Origin: Rhynchopus sp. YZ270_cl-10
Lineage: Eukaryota > Euglenozoa > Diplonemea > Diplonemida > Diplonemidae
Assembly: GCA_964035575.1 (NCBI GenBank)
Contig: OZ037866.1
Span: 682,001-746,000, forward strand
DNA length: 64,000 bases
Direction: 5' to 3'
The position numbers and the translations under genes are program-made. The notes under the pieces are model-generated. The model ran no database searches, was not told the origin of the DNA, and saw only the letters and a list, made by a program, of their open reading frames with translations. This document shows positions 1 through 9,881 of the stretch, in pieces (the first letter of the stretch is position 1; every line of letters begins with the position of its first letter).

Positions 1-145
1 AAAAAAAAATGGGAAAAATAAAGTCGTCCCTAACTTCTATCTAACCACAAGCCATATTTTCTTTAGATGGTGAGGTTTTTCGTCAAAGCGCAAAAATAAA
101 AAGTCACACAAATATCCCCCAACTCCAGCGGGGATTTTTCCTTTT

Positions 146-175
146 AGAGGTGACTAAGCACAGAGGCTTATCATA
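146..175 (+). repeat. H1 hairpin module (decayed copy)
   Basis: The inner stem CTAAGC / GCTTA and the start GGTGA are present. The loop is ACAGAG and the 3' outer arm is shortened to TCAT. A T-rich tract follows. Confidence 0.5.
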
Positions 176-564
176 TATTTTTCTTCATCCTCTTTCATTT
201 TTTCACATTCAAAATAAAAAAAAACAAAACTTTACACCCTCCCCAATCCCTTTGATCACCCTTATCTTCTCCTCCTCCCCTTACCCTTTACCCCCTTTCA
301 CATTTCTCTTCACTATTTCCCCATTCCGACGTTCCCATTCCCAAACGGAACGATGTGACAACCTCCAACAACTATAAGGTATAGGGTCAAACACAGGGGG
401 GGGAAAAAAAATCTTCCCCCGATCCTAGTTCTGATGCGAGCCTTATGGAACCGTTCTCTTTCGAAGTTGTATTTTTTTTTTTTTTTGTTGTTTTGTTCAG
501 GCTCTCCGCTAGGATTTCCGATTTTGAAAATATTCTGTTGATGGTCCACGTTGGTGGGGTGCAT

Positions 565-599
565 GCGCCGCAGGCGCACGGTACGCAACTTTTTTTTTT
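565..599 (+). repeat. GC hairpin module with T-rich tail
   Basis: GCGCC GCA GGCGC forms a perfect five-pair hairpin, followed by ACGGTACGCAAC and a run of T. The same string recurs at 18550-18600 and 19068-19095. Like H1 and H2, it ends in an AAC-like word plus a pyrimidine tract. Confidence 0.55.
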
Positions 600-1993
600 T
601 CCAACACCCGATTTTGACTTTTTTGGGACGTTTGAGCACTCACCTCTCCATATCTTCTTCTCCTGAGCTTTTTTGACAAGTAGAACGGGTCTAAACCACT
701 CAACAGAACTTTTTTTTTTTTTTTTTTTTTCCCCATTTTCAAAAAGTTCTGTTGACAATCAACAGAACTTTAGTACCTAGCGGAGAGCCTGGTTTTGTTA
801 TTCATTACAATGCAGCGAGGCCGAATCGGCCTAAGAAGGGGGGCTCAGAGTCGTGGCTGAGGAGTGAATGTAAGCATTTCTTTTTTGGTACGCCTCAGAT
901 AAATTTTCAAGACATGTCTATTTTTCAGGCGTAGTCGGGGCCTCGTTGCATTGTGTATTGTTGTGGTTTTGTTTTTTTTTTTCCAAAAGCGTGCATTTGT
1001 GTGATTTTTTCGATGTCATGTGTGTGTGTGTTTTGTTTTTTGTTTTTTTTTTGTTTTTGTTCCGTAATAACATAGGGTTAGGTGAAGCACGTACCTCTGT
1101 GAAGGACGTGATATTGGGAAGTCAGAACCTTGATTTGTTGATACAGCAAAAAAAATAAAGGTCAGTAGTATTCCCACTGCACCAAAGAAGTTGTCCCTGT
1201 GCTTTTTTGATTCCCCCCTTTTTCTTCTCCGCGCCTTCTTTTTGTCGTAAAGAAATTTTTCTAAATAATCTTTTTGTGTATCTGTTTTTCATTCCGATGG
1301 AACAACACGCAAACCCGTAATATCCCGTGTGACTTTATGTCCTCATTTAAACAAAGATGTGATTTGCGTGTAAAGTGGAGCTGGGCACAATGTGGTGACA
1401 CAATGAAACTTTGAGAGGAAAAAAAATGGTTAAAATATAGTGGAAAATAAAAAGGCGGAGGCTCATGGATCTCTTCTGAACCTTGACACTTCTTTTTTAT
1501 TTATTTGTGCACCTCTGGAGAGTAACACCAAACTACTAAAATGCCTTTTTCGGAAAAAAAATAGCCAAAAAAGCCAAAGTAATGCCAGTTTTTTCGTTTT
1601 TTACCACTTTTTTTTTTCATTAACCACCCCTAGAAGGGTCTTACGTGATGTACGTCTTGTACGTGCAGCAACTTCACTTTCTTTAATACCAACAACAAAG
1701 CTTGTGTATCGTCAAATTCAATATCAATGATATTGGGGTTTAAGACAAAAAAAGTAATTTTTTTTCCCTTCCGTTTTTTGTTTTGCTTTCTAGTAAGGTG
1801 TAGGCGTATAGTGTACATGCATAAGTTTTTTTTTCTTTGGTAATGTGACAACGTACGGGAGGCTTATATTCATCACCAAACTTTTATTTCAGATGTGTGT
1901 GCACGAGAGAAATTCATCTTTCAAGTTTTCTTTATTTTCTTTTTTAAAAGATGCAGAACGACAATTCCATCTTTCAAAAAAAAAACATTTATC

Positions 1994-2304
1994 TTACTGG
2001 GGGGGGGCGAATAAGAGATCAGGGGTGAATAAGAGATCAGGGCCGAATAAGAGATCAGGTTGAGATTTTGGGGGTATTTTTTTTTTTTTTTTTTGCATGC
2101 AACAGGGTTTTATCTTGAAAAAACATTTTGAAATTTTACCCTGTCTACCCGGTCTGGCAAAAAAGTGGTCAAAAAATTTTTTTTGCCTCCGGCGAAAATG
2201 TCTATTTCCTTTTTTTCCCCCAAAATTTTTTTTTTATTTTTGGCTCGTCCGTTCGCCTAATAAGAGATGCCACATCTCTTATTCGCCCCCCCCCCCCCCA
2301 GTAA
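1994..2304. mobile_element. MITE-like element, TTACTGGG family, copy 1
   Basis: The element begins TTACTGGGGGGGGGCGAATA and ends with the inverse, a long C run and CAGTAA. GAATAAGAGAT occurs three times at the left end, and ATCTCTTATTC closes the right end. A second copy at 5800-6106 shares most of the ~300-bp interior, including the segment around ACCCTGTCTACCCGG. There is no coding capacity. TA next to CTGGGG at both ends could be a TA target duplication, as in Tc1/mariner elements, but the outer T/A are also symmetric, so this is unsure. Confidence 0.8.
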
Positions 2305-2466
2305 TCATTTTGGCGCGATCCGGTTATATCCAACCAGCGGCCTATTTTCCCCTATCTCTTTCGATAATCGTTCTTCCGCACACACAAAAAAAAACTTCTC
2401 CCCTCCCAAAAAAAAAAAAAAAATCATCAAAAAACAAAAAAAAAAATCAAGGAAAAGTAATAATAA

Positions 2467-2520
2467 GTGGAGCTTGCACAAAATGGCAACTACACTATTC
2501 CAATTTATCAAAAAAAAAAC
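2467..2520 (+). repeat. A-tailed dispersed repeat (GCACAAA..GGCAACTACACT type)
   Basis: GTGGAGCTTGCACAAAATGG is followed by CAACTACACTATTCCAATTT and an A-rich tail. Related copies lie at 13571-13640, 14720-14795 and 20356-20425. An A tail on every copy could suggest retroposition; no target duplication was identified. Confidence 0.5.
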
Positions 2521-2643
2521 AAAGAAAAAAAAAAGTCATGTTCAGTGAAGAGCATTCTCGCCTACACCGAAGCAAAATTTTCAAAAAAAAAAAGCAAAAC
2601 AAAAATCTTGTACATCACAGGACGCCAATTCATCATATTTTTC

Positions 2644-2678
2644 AAGATACCTAAGCACGAGAGGCTTAGGTTCATCTT
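2644..2678 (+). repeat. H1 hairpin module
   Basis: Canonical inner stem CTAAGC / GCTTAG around loop ACGAGAG, with outer arms AAGATA / TCATCTT. It is followed by ATAAATCTCTTCTTC and a T run, matching the general pattern of hairpin plus pyrimidine tract. Confidence 0.75.
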
Positions 2679-4014
2679 ATAAATCTCTTCTTCTTTTTTT
2701 TTTGGTACAAATTGTTTTCCTACCATTTCCCACCCATTCTCCCTTTCACAGTCAACCTCCCCCATGTCTCGTAAAACCAGAGCAAAACAGAACCAACCAT
2801 TTCCCCTTTTCCCCCCACCCCTTGTTCCGTCTGAAGATGTTGAGTGTTCGGGATGCAGGCATCATGATTTTGCTCAGTTTGGTGTTTTAAAAAAAAAGTT
2901 CGTTCCCTTGGTTCCTGAGTGCCCCTTTCTAATGTCCATCTTTGTTTCCTTTAATTCATGGAAATTTTGATTTTTTTTTCTTTGCTTTCCCCTTTCTTTT
3001 GTGAGCATTACTGAGTTGAACGACGATATGGTGAAGGAACCACTTGTTATATTAGTGATCCTTCCTGACGTTGTCTCATTACAGGAAATGCAAATCCCCT
3101 TTTTTTTTTGTGATCAGCTGATTCTGGGTGCAATTGCTTAGAAATCAACTGTTGTTATTTTGTTGCTTTTCTTTTGCCTTTCTTTTTGTTTCTTTTCTTT
3201 TCTTTTTTTTTTGTTGTTTTATCACAATTATCACCACATTTCCCTCTATCCCCAGCACACCCCTTCCCCTTCCTCTTCCCCTATACCGTAACGATTCGAT
3301 TATTGTTCATTTTGAATATTTTTCCCTTCTCCCCCGCTTCACTATTTTTTATTTTTTGAAAATATGCCCAAAACTGAGCCAGGAGCAATTTAAGGTAGCT
3401 AAGCAAACACACTGTGTGAGGCTGAGGTTCACCTTAACAAAAATTTTCTTTTATCAGTTGCGTCCGGTGTCCTGGCGGGGTGTTTACAAGCCATCGTCTC
3501 TTCATTTGTTAAGGTGGCTAAGCGAGAGAGTCATCTGGCAAAAATTTTTTGTTCTGTTTAAGATATGTATGCAGTGCATATTAATCTGTCAAATTTTCTT
3601 TGTTTTGTACAGCATCTTACGAACACGTCTTATTGACGTGAGTGATTTTGCCAACAATAAAAACAGCTTTGTATTTGTGGAATACACAATAAGTCAAATT
3701 TTTCAACACAAAAAGCCCTTCGGGGGCGACCTAGCGTACAGAACCCGTCCTCGGGTGATGGACAACGCAACGGAGGGGAGGGAAAAAAAAAAAAAAAGAA
3801 ATAAATTGTCGAGTCTACAAAATGATTTCCCACAGTTTTCCGACAAAAAAAAAAAGTTTCCCCCTTCCCCTGTAGTACAAAGAAAAAATAAACAAGAGCA
3901 TAAAAGCAAATAGTAAAAACCCCGTTCATCTCTTGTTTTAGTTAGTACGCTACCCACTAAATACGCGTAAAAAAAATAACAAAAATCATTTAAAAAAAAA
4001 AGACTATTTATTTG
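2679..4014. other. Gene-free stretch with decayed H1 copies
   Basis: No supported gene. A + frame open from 3128 to 3913 encodes only Phe/Ser/Leu-rich low-complexity sequence and is judged non-coding. Two weak H1-like hairpins occur (3392-3435 and about 3511-3540), along with pyrimidine-rich tracts. Confidence 0.55.
3392..3435 (+). repeat. H1-like hairpin, enlarged loop
   Basis: AAGGT pairs exactly with ACCTT at the base, using A-T and G-C pairs where the usual copies have G-T. CTAAGC faces GCTGAG. The loop is enlarged by an ACACACTGTGT insertion. Confidence 0.5.
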
Positions 4015-4638
4015 GTGAAATAAAGTGTACTTTACGTCACTGAGGTGGTGGGACGTCGGAGCTGAAAGGCTTACTGTACGAGCGAAGCGAGTGCAGTAAA
4101 TAACTTGATGTGACGAGCGAAGCGAGTCACATCAAGTTCGAGTTGTTGCCACGAGCGAAGCGAGTGGCAACAAGCTTCAGCTTCGACAGGACCACCACCG
4201 AGGTGAAGGAAAGTGCACTATTGTGCCAAATACGTAATTTTATTTTACGCGTGAAATAGTCGAGGTGCATTTCTGATATTTACCTGTAAAAGTGGGTACC
4301 GTATTGTGTGACAACATGCTGTAGTGAAGAATCTGCGGGTTTGTGGAATAGTGGCGCGTCATTAAATGGCTCAAAAATCCAAAAAAGCCCTCAGATTGAC
4401 CAAATCCAGAAAAAAATTGTCAGGTCAAAATTTCAACCAGAATACGGTAAAGTCGCCCAAAAGTGTGGAGTGAAGAAAAGTAACTTTATTTCACTAGTTA
4501 GACTTACTTTTCTTCATTCGTCTAGGTCACGCCTGTACAAAATGAGTAGTTTAAAGTGAAAGTGAGTGACATAAAGTCCACTTTACGTCACTCACTTTTA
4601 CAGGTAAAAATCAGAAATGCACAGAGACTTTATTTCAC
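4015..4638. mobile_element. Foldback element with GAGCGAAGCGAG hairpins
   Basis: The ends are inverted: GTGAAATAAAGT at 4015 and ACTTTATTTCAC at 4627. An inner inverted repeat pairs about 4250-4293 with 4594-4640. Between them, three perfect hairpins each carry ACGAGCGAAGCGAGT at the tip with different stems (GCAG/CTGT, ACTTGATGTG/CACATCAAGT and GTTGCC/GGCAAC). There is no coding sequence. The element at 49052-50067 uses the same hairpin tip and GTGAAATAAAGT words, so the two are probably related. Confidence 0.6.
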
Positions 4639-5130
4639 TAGTGATATAAACCCATTTAAACCCCCTTCTGTAGTACATTATTCTCGAAGTCTTTCGCAAT
4701 AATTGTGCCTTTTTTTTGTGTATATCCCGTTCTTCCACTGAACGGCTGCAAACACGCAGGCACGGTGAAAAGCCCAGTTTGATGAAAATGTAGCCAGAGC
4801 CTATTTTGAATCCCTTCCCCTTTACATAAATAGTAATTGAAAAGAAACACAGAATAATGCCGTCCCAGTTTGGGGGGTTTTTTTAATAGGGTGTAAATAG
4901 GACCGTTTGTGTGCTAGTCTTTCGCGTAAAATAGACTTTTCCAGTCCCGAAATGCCCTTTTGATCATAATTATCCCCGAAAAAAAAGTCTGTTTTTTGTT
5001 ATGTCTTTTTTGTTTTTTGGTTGTTTATCTTTTTTGGTCTGTTGTGTTTTGTTGGGGAACGATGTGTTGTGGTTATCTCATAAATTATTAAAGTCAAAAA
5101 TTTTTTTTTTTTGAATTATTTGGTGACCAC

Positions 5131-5227
5131 CCACCTGATTTTTACCCCGCGTATCGGCGCGTACGGACGGTCCGTATATGCCTGTGCGGTCCTATACTCG
5201 CCTATACACGGGGTAAAGATCAGGTGG
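5131..5227. mobile_element. 97-bp MITE with CCACCTGAT ends
   Basis: The ends are CCACCTGATTTTTACCCC and its near-exact inverse. The element is flanked by the direct repeat ACCAC (5126-5130 and 5228-5232), a 5-bp target duplication. The element at 15288-15357 has the same terminal nine bases and also a 5-bp duplication. It is far too short to encode a protein, so it must have been moved in trans. Confidence 0.75.
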
Positions 5228-5799
5228 ACCACTGTCTCAGCGCATTGCATCATCTATTAAGCGTCATAAGGGTTATCATTCCTTTTTTTAAAGACGTATG
5301 CACGTGAGATATTCATCTGTAAACTTTGCTTTTTGTTTGTTTTTGATTTATGTTTTTTTTAGATTTGAAATAATAAAAATACTCACAAAAAAATGGGTAG
5401 AAATTAGTGAGCAATGCACGAAATATAAGGAAAGGTATTGTGAATAATCGATCACGTTTTTGGGGAAACACAATCGTTTTCACAGAATGAGGGGGGAAAA
5501 CGCGGGGAAAATAGTGTGCATCTTGATGAAATGGTACATTTAAACAATGAACCCCCCGTTCCCCCAAAGAATGAAACGTGACGTCTTGCACAAGGTGGCG
5601 ACGGCACTATTTCAAACATTCTTATTTTATTTGCAAAAACAAAACAAAAAACCCTCTCCCGAATAATTTTAAAAAAAATCGCACCAGTAAACGTTCTCAC
5701 CTTCAAGGTGACATGGCTGGGGACAATACCTGCTTTTTTTGCACACGGGTATTTTTTTTTTTTTTTCTGTCAAAAAAATTCCGATTTTTTTTATTTATT
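5228..5799. other. Gene-free stretch
   Basis: Nothing coding is seen. A degenerate A-tailed repeat (CTTGCACAAGGTGGCGAC, about 5583) is the only feature recognised, in AT-rich sequence. Confidence 0.5.
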
Positions 5800-6106
5800 T
5801 TACTGGGGGGGGGCGAATAAGAGATCAGGGGTGAATAAGAGATTAGGGCCGAATAAGAGATCAGGTTGAGATTTTGGGGGTATTTTTTTTTTTTTTTTTT
5901 TGCACGCACCAGGGTTTTATCTTGAAAAAACATTTTGAAATTTTACCCTGTCTACCCGGTCTGGCAAAAAAGTGGTCAAAAAATTTTTTTTGCCTCCGGC
6001 GAAAATGTCTATTTGCTTTTTTTCCCCAAAAATTTTTTTTTTATTTTTGGCTCGTCCGTTCGCCTAATAAGAGATGCCACATCTCTTATTCGCCCCCCCC
6101 CAGTAA
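5800..6106. mobile_element. MITE-like element, TTACTGGG family, copy 2
   Basis: Same structure and nearly the same sequence as 1994-2304: TTACTGG start, triple GAATAAGAGAT words at the left end, ATCTCTTATTCG and CAGTAA at the right. The copies differ mainly in homopolymer lengths and a few bases (for example GAGATTAGG for GAGATCAGG), so they are fairly young. Non-autonomous. Confidence 0.8.
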
Positions 6107-6571
6107 ACACGCTTCTTTTAATTTCGCTATATTTTCCAGCGACAACTCCCATCAGTACAATAAGAACTGTGAAAACGAGTGCACAATTCCAGTTTTTTTT
6201 TTAAAGCAAAATCGACAGGGCCTCAACCGAGTGGGGCATTGAGTACAGCTCTATACCCAGTAGGGTGTAATGACGAATGTCGACATTAAAAGCCATACCA
6301 ACCAAGGCTAAATTCACACCTATATTTTTTCCCCCCTCTAAAATGCGAATCTCGGTAATGCAATGCAATACCAGATTATAAACTTTCCACACCCCTACAG
6401 ACCCTTCTATTGGGGTTAAAAAAAAGCTGTTCCATAATGCACGCCCTTTAGTGCAATTCAAGAACAGTTTTTCAACACCTGAGAATAACAAGGAAGGTGA
6501 CAGATGCGTTTATTCCGTTAATGGAACCTTCTGCCCTCTGATTTATTTATCATTTCTTTTTTTTTTTTGTC

Positions 6572-6607
6572 AAGGTGACTATGCTACGAAAGGCTTAGAA
6601 TCACCTT
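6572..6607 (+). repeat. H1 hairpin with fully paired outer stem
   Basis: AAGGTGA pairs perfectly with TCACCTT, where most copies have the G-T version TCATCTT. The inner arms are CTATGC and GGCTTAG, with loop TACGAAA. It is followed by ATAAAAAACC and a T run. The change on one arm preserves pairing. Confidence 0.7.
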
Positions 6608-6647
6608 ATAAAAAACCCCCCCTTTTTTTTAACCACTCCCAAGCGCA

Positions 6648-6729
6648 ACACTCCGGGGGTTTCGATAACCCCGCGGAGTGTCAGTGCTCTGCGTCCCAGA
6701 GGCGTTTTGCACTATCAACTTCACTTTTT
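6648..6729 (+). repeat. H2 two-hairpin module
   Basis: The first hairpin is ACTCCG-GGGG...CCCC-GCGGAGT with a TTTCGATAA loop. The second part is CTGCGTCCCAGAGGCG. It ends with TTTTGCACTATCAACTTC and T5. The copy at 19452-19537 is nearly identical. The TTCGATAACCC part resembles a tRNA T-arm but does not fit a full tRNA. Confidence 0.65.
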
Positions 6730-7075
6730 GTTGTTATCATTCAAAACAAGCCCCCCCCTTTTCCCCCTCCCTCCCCTTTTATTCATGGTGTACTGGTCAC
6801 ACACTAAGGTACAGGGCTTTGTATTTCAAGCCAACTCTTGCTTTTTTTTTCTCTCTCGTTATAAAAGGTGACTAAACATGAGATTGATGAATAACCAATG
6901 TTCAAAACATTAAGTAATCTAATCAGACTAAACATGAGATGCTTAGGACCCATCTTACCATTTTCCCTCCCTTTAAATTCATCCCAGTTACCACTACGGC
7001 TCAGAGAGGTGATTCAAAACGTCACTTTTCTTTTAATACTGCATTGTAAAGGGGATATTATTATTATTTTTTTGT

Positions 7076-7134
7076 CAGTGCCCTACGTCAAACCGATGTA
7101 CGGTGCGGCGTTTTTGCACTTTCGATGACTCTTT
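7076..7134 (+). repeat. H2 module, second half only
   Basis: CCGATGTACGGTGCGGCG followed by TTTTTGCACTTTCGATGACT and a T run corresponds to the second hairpin and tail of H2. The first hairpin is missing. Confidence 0.5.
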
Positions 7135-7433
7135 TTTTGTCACATTTTTTTTAAAATTGCGCCATTTTTTTTTTTTTTGGGAGACCAAAAAAATCAATGA
7201 GCAGTCCAAACCCCCCCTCCCAAAGAATTCCAATTTTTTTTTTTTGACTACCATTTTTATGTGGTCATCCGACCACCCCTCCCTACCACCTACCTGCATG
7301 TACGTGATAGACGCAAACCCAGCAAAAAAAAACCCCCCCAGTTGTATTGATCTTGACGGAAAGACAGGAAATAGGCGAGGGGGAAAAGTGTAGGTTTTAT
7401 TCAGTGTGGTGCAGTGCGATAACAATAGTGGTA

Positions 7434-7468
7434 AAAGATGTGTGTACACGAGAGGTCCATTCATCTTT
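7434..7468 (+). repeat. H1 hairpin, GTGT variant (imperfect)
   Basis: Outer arms AAAGATG / CATCTTT pair and the loop ACGAGAG is intact, but the inner stem TGTGTAC / GTCCAT pairs poorly. A decayed copy of the 9353 type. Confidence 0.5.
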
Positions 7469-7508
7469 TTACGTTTTGGTTCTGCTGCGCGCATAACAAA
7501 TGTGATCC

Positions 7509-7544
7509 AGGTGTGACGAAGCACGAGAGGCTTCGGTTCATCTT
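7509..7544 (+). repeat. H1 hairpin with compensatory inner stem
   Basis: The inner stem is CGAAGC / GCTTCG instead of CTAAGC / GCTTAG, so both arms changed together. The loop is ACGAGAG and the outer 3' arm is TCATCTT, followed by ATAAACTTTTC and T12. Confidence 0.75.
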
Positions 7545-8244
7545 ATAAACTTTTCTTTTTTTTTTTATGGGCTCCTTTATGAGAGCCTGACACGTGACCA
7601 TGTACCCTGGGCAACGTGCTTGGTGCCATGATTTTCTCATGTTTTTACATTCATTTCATGCGAAAAAGCATGGTCCTTAGTGTGCTACCTTTGCATGTTA
7701 CGTAGGAAAAGGAATTTTTTTTTCTTGTACTGAAAAAACCAACATACCCCCCTCTCAAGAAGAAATAGTATAGTGAAGCTCATCCTCGGGTGTCTGCACT
7801 AATGCTAATGGTTTTTCTAAAAAAGTCAAATCAAAAAATACTCTGTTGTTGGGTGATTGTTATTGTGTGTGCAGGGTTTTTTTGTTTTGGTTTTTTTTTT
7901 TTTTTGCCCTTTTTTTCCAGTAAAAAAAAGGGCAAAAAATAACCCCCACCGTCTCCCTTACCACAATACGATCGAAACGAATTCCCCATTTTTTTTCAAC
8001 GTTTTTGTTTTTTAAATTCAAATCGGGTTTTAAGTTGTACTGCAGAGATGAAGAGAGACGATCCTGCATTTATTTATTTTTTGTAAAACCGCATATTTTT
8101 TTTTTTTTTTCGAGGATCGCCCCAAGGCTTCCCCTAATGGGTTTCGATTTTTTTCTCTCTCCCTTTGCTTTTTTTTTTTTTTTTTTTTTTTTTTTTTGTC
8201 ACCATGTTGTTCTTCTGCTCTGTTCTCCCAGGTATTTGGGGTTC

Positions 8245-8279
8245 AAGATGACTAAGTACAAAAAGCTTACGTTCATCTT
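8245..8279 (+). repeat. H1 hairpin, altered loop
   Basis: Outer arms AAGATGA / TTCATCTT pair well. The inner arms are CTAAGT / GCTTACG and the loop is ACAAAAA. A long pyrimidine tract follows and ends near an AAATTAG. Confidence 0.6.
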
Positions 8280-8882
8280 TCCTACCCTTTTCTTTGTTCT
8301 TTTTCTTTTCTTTTTCGTACACGAAATTAGCCAAACATAGATTAGGGTATTTCGTGTAGAATACCTGGCGAAACAAAACCCAGCTTTCTTTAGCAGGGTG
8401 ACCAGGACTTAGCAAAAAAAAAAAGAGAGAGAGAACATTATCCAGTGACGTTGTTTATAATCGAAGGGACAAACCACATTGTATAATTCCCAAAAAGCGG
8501 ACTCAGAATTTTTTTTCAAGGGAAAAAAAAAATATGACCAAAAAAGAAAAAAACGGCACCACCAGAAAGCTTCCCAATCTCATCTTCCCCAGAAGAAGAG
8601 GGGGGGGGGAAAAGGAGGGGAGTACATGTTCCACCCTTTAATGCTTGCTGTTTTCCAAGTAGTAAAATAGGCCAAAAAAAATAGCCTAAAACCACCCTAA
8701 AATACCTAAAAAAAATGGGTCAAAAAAAAGGTGTATTTTTTTCCCCCCAAAAGCCCCCAAAACCCAGAATATGGTTTCTGGGGTGGTTCTGGGCGCCAAT
8801 TTCTGGTAAAACCTCAAAAACCCCTAAATAGATGATTCTGGGCCGGGGGGTTTCCGGACAGACCCATATGAATTTGGTTTCT

Positions 8883-8919
8883 AAGGTGACTGAAGCTTGA
8901 AAGGCTTTGTATTCATCTT
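8883..8919 (+). repeat. H1 hairpin
   Basis: AAGGTGA / TCATCTT outer arms, GAAGC / GCTTTG inner arms, loop TTGAAAG. It is followed by the CTTACCAAC word and TTTTGCGTTTTTCTTTTC ending in TTAG. Confidence 0.65.
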
Positions 8920-9286
8920 ACCAACTTTTGCGTTTTTCTTTTCTTTTAGTTTTTACCTATGCTATCAATTTTATTGAATGCATAGGTTGAAATACTTTTT
9001 TACGATCCCCCCCCTTTGCTCTAGACCGACCGATATGTGTGCCTGCCTGCAGCTGTTCCCCGTGTGAATGTCAAATGTGCACAGCAAGTGGCAAAAACAC
9101 TATTTCATTTTTTTTTTCTTCAAAATAAATCAACGTACCGGATGAGAGACAGAACAAGAGGAGGGGTTTGTTCTCCTGTTTCCTTGTGTGATTTTTTTTT
9201 TTAATAAAAAAAAGTATCTGGTGAACCCAGAGAGCGATTCGCCCTTACAAGCTTTTTTTTTCCCCTTTCTTTTTCCTCTTTATTTT

Positions 9287-9322
9287 AGACGACAACTAAG
9301 CACGAGAGGCTTTTGTTCGTCT
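9287..9322 (+). repeat. H1 hairpin with covarying outer stem
   Basis: The outer arms are AGACGA / TCGTCT, replacing the T-A pair of GATGA / TCATC by C-G on both sides. Inner AAGC / GCTT with loop ACGAGAG. It is followed by TTACCACTTTTTTTTGTC and a tract ending in AAATAG. Confidence 0.75.
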
Positions 9323-9352
9323 TTACCACTTTTTTTTGTCTATTTTTTAAAT

Positions 9353-9384
9353 AGATGTGTGTGCACGAGAGGCACACTTCATCT
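9353..9384 (+). repeat. H1 hairpin with GTGTGC/GCACAC stem
   Basis: The inner stem is GTGTGC / GCACAC, entirely different from CTAAGC / GCTTAG, yet perfectly paired around the same ACGAGAG loop. The outer arms AGATG / CATCT pair too. It is followed by GTCAATTTTTCTC, a T run and TAG. This is the strongest covariation example. Confidence 0.8.
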
Positions 9385-9881
9385 GTCAATTTTTCTCTTT
9401 TTTTTTAGTCTCCACCCCTCTAAAGCCCTCTTTGGAGACGTATGTCCCCCGATGTGACGCTGATGTAATCATTATTTTCTTTTATTTGTCAACCAACTTT
9501 GTCAATGTTTTTATTGTCTCTGGTTGTAATAATGCCCCCTTTTTTTGGCATGGGTCTTTCCCACGCCCAATTCCCCCCCTCAGCCCCCACTCGATCAGAA
9601 AACAATTTTTCTCAAAAAACAGAAAAATATACACCATAGCACCGACCTAATTTCCTTCACCTTTGGGGGAATTGTTTTAGGTTACATTTGGCATTACTAC
9701 AATATCTTCTTACTGCGTCACAGGACCAAAGCTGAAGCATTTTCTTTTTCTCTCAAGAAATGCTTTTTTTTTTTTTCTAAAATGTCATAATGAAGCCAAA
9801 AAAAAGGAACACTTCAATTTTTTTTCTCTTTCCTTTTCATCACATCAACATAAACATAAACAGAAACAACGAATTACACTT

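Larger units (their letters stand above)
1..1993. other. Gene-free AT-rich region
   Basis: No convincing coding region is seen: open frames are short, low-complexity and rich in Lys/Phe/Pro from homopolymer runs. The stretch holds long A and T runs, one decayed H1 hairpin (146-175) and one GC hairpin module (565-584). Composition is unlike the GC-rich genes elsewhere in the window. Confidence 0.6.
6730..9881. other. Gene-free stretch with many H1 hairpins
   Basis: No gene could be supported. The stretch contains at least five good H1 hairpins (listed separately), decayed H1 copies near 6866 and 6929, an H2 remnant at 7076-7134 and long homopolymers (T tract around 8170-8197). It runs up to the cyclase start at 9882. 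Confidence 0.6.

Noticed and set aside
2097-2654. 185-codon + frame rich in Lys and Phe
   Set aside because: It crosses the right end of a MITE and homopolymer runs; no coding signature.
3128-3913. 261-codon + frame
   Set aside because: Composition is Phe/Ser/Leu low complexity from T-rich DNA, with no domains. H1-like hairpins lie inside it.
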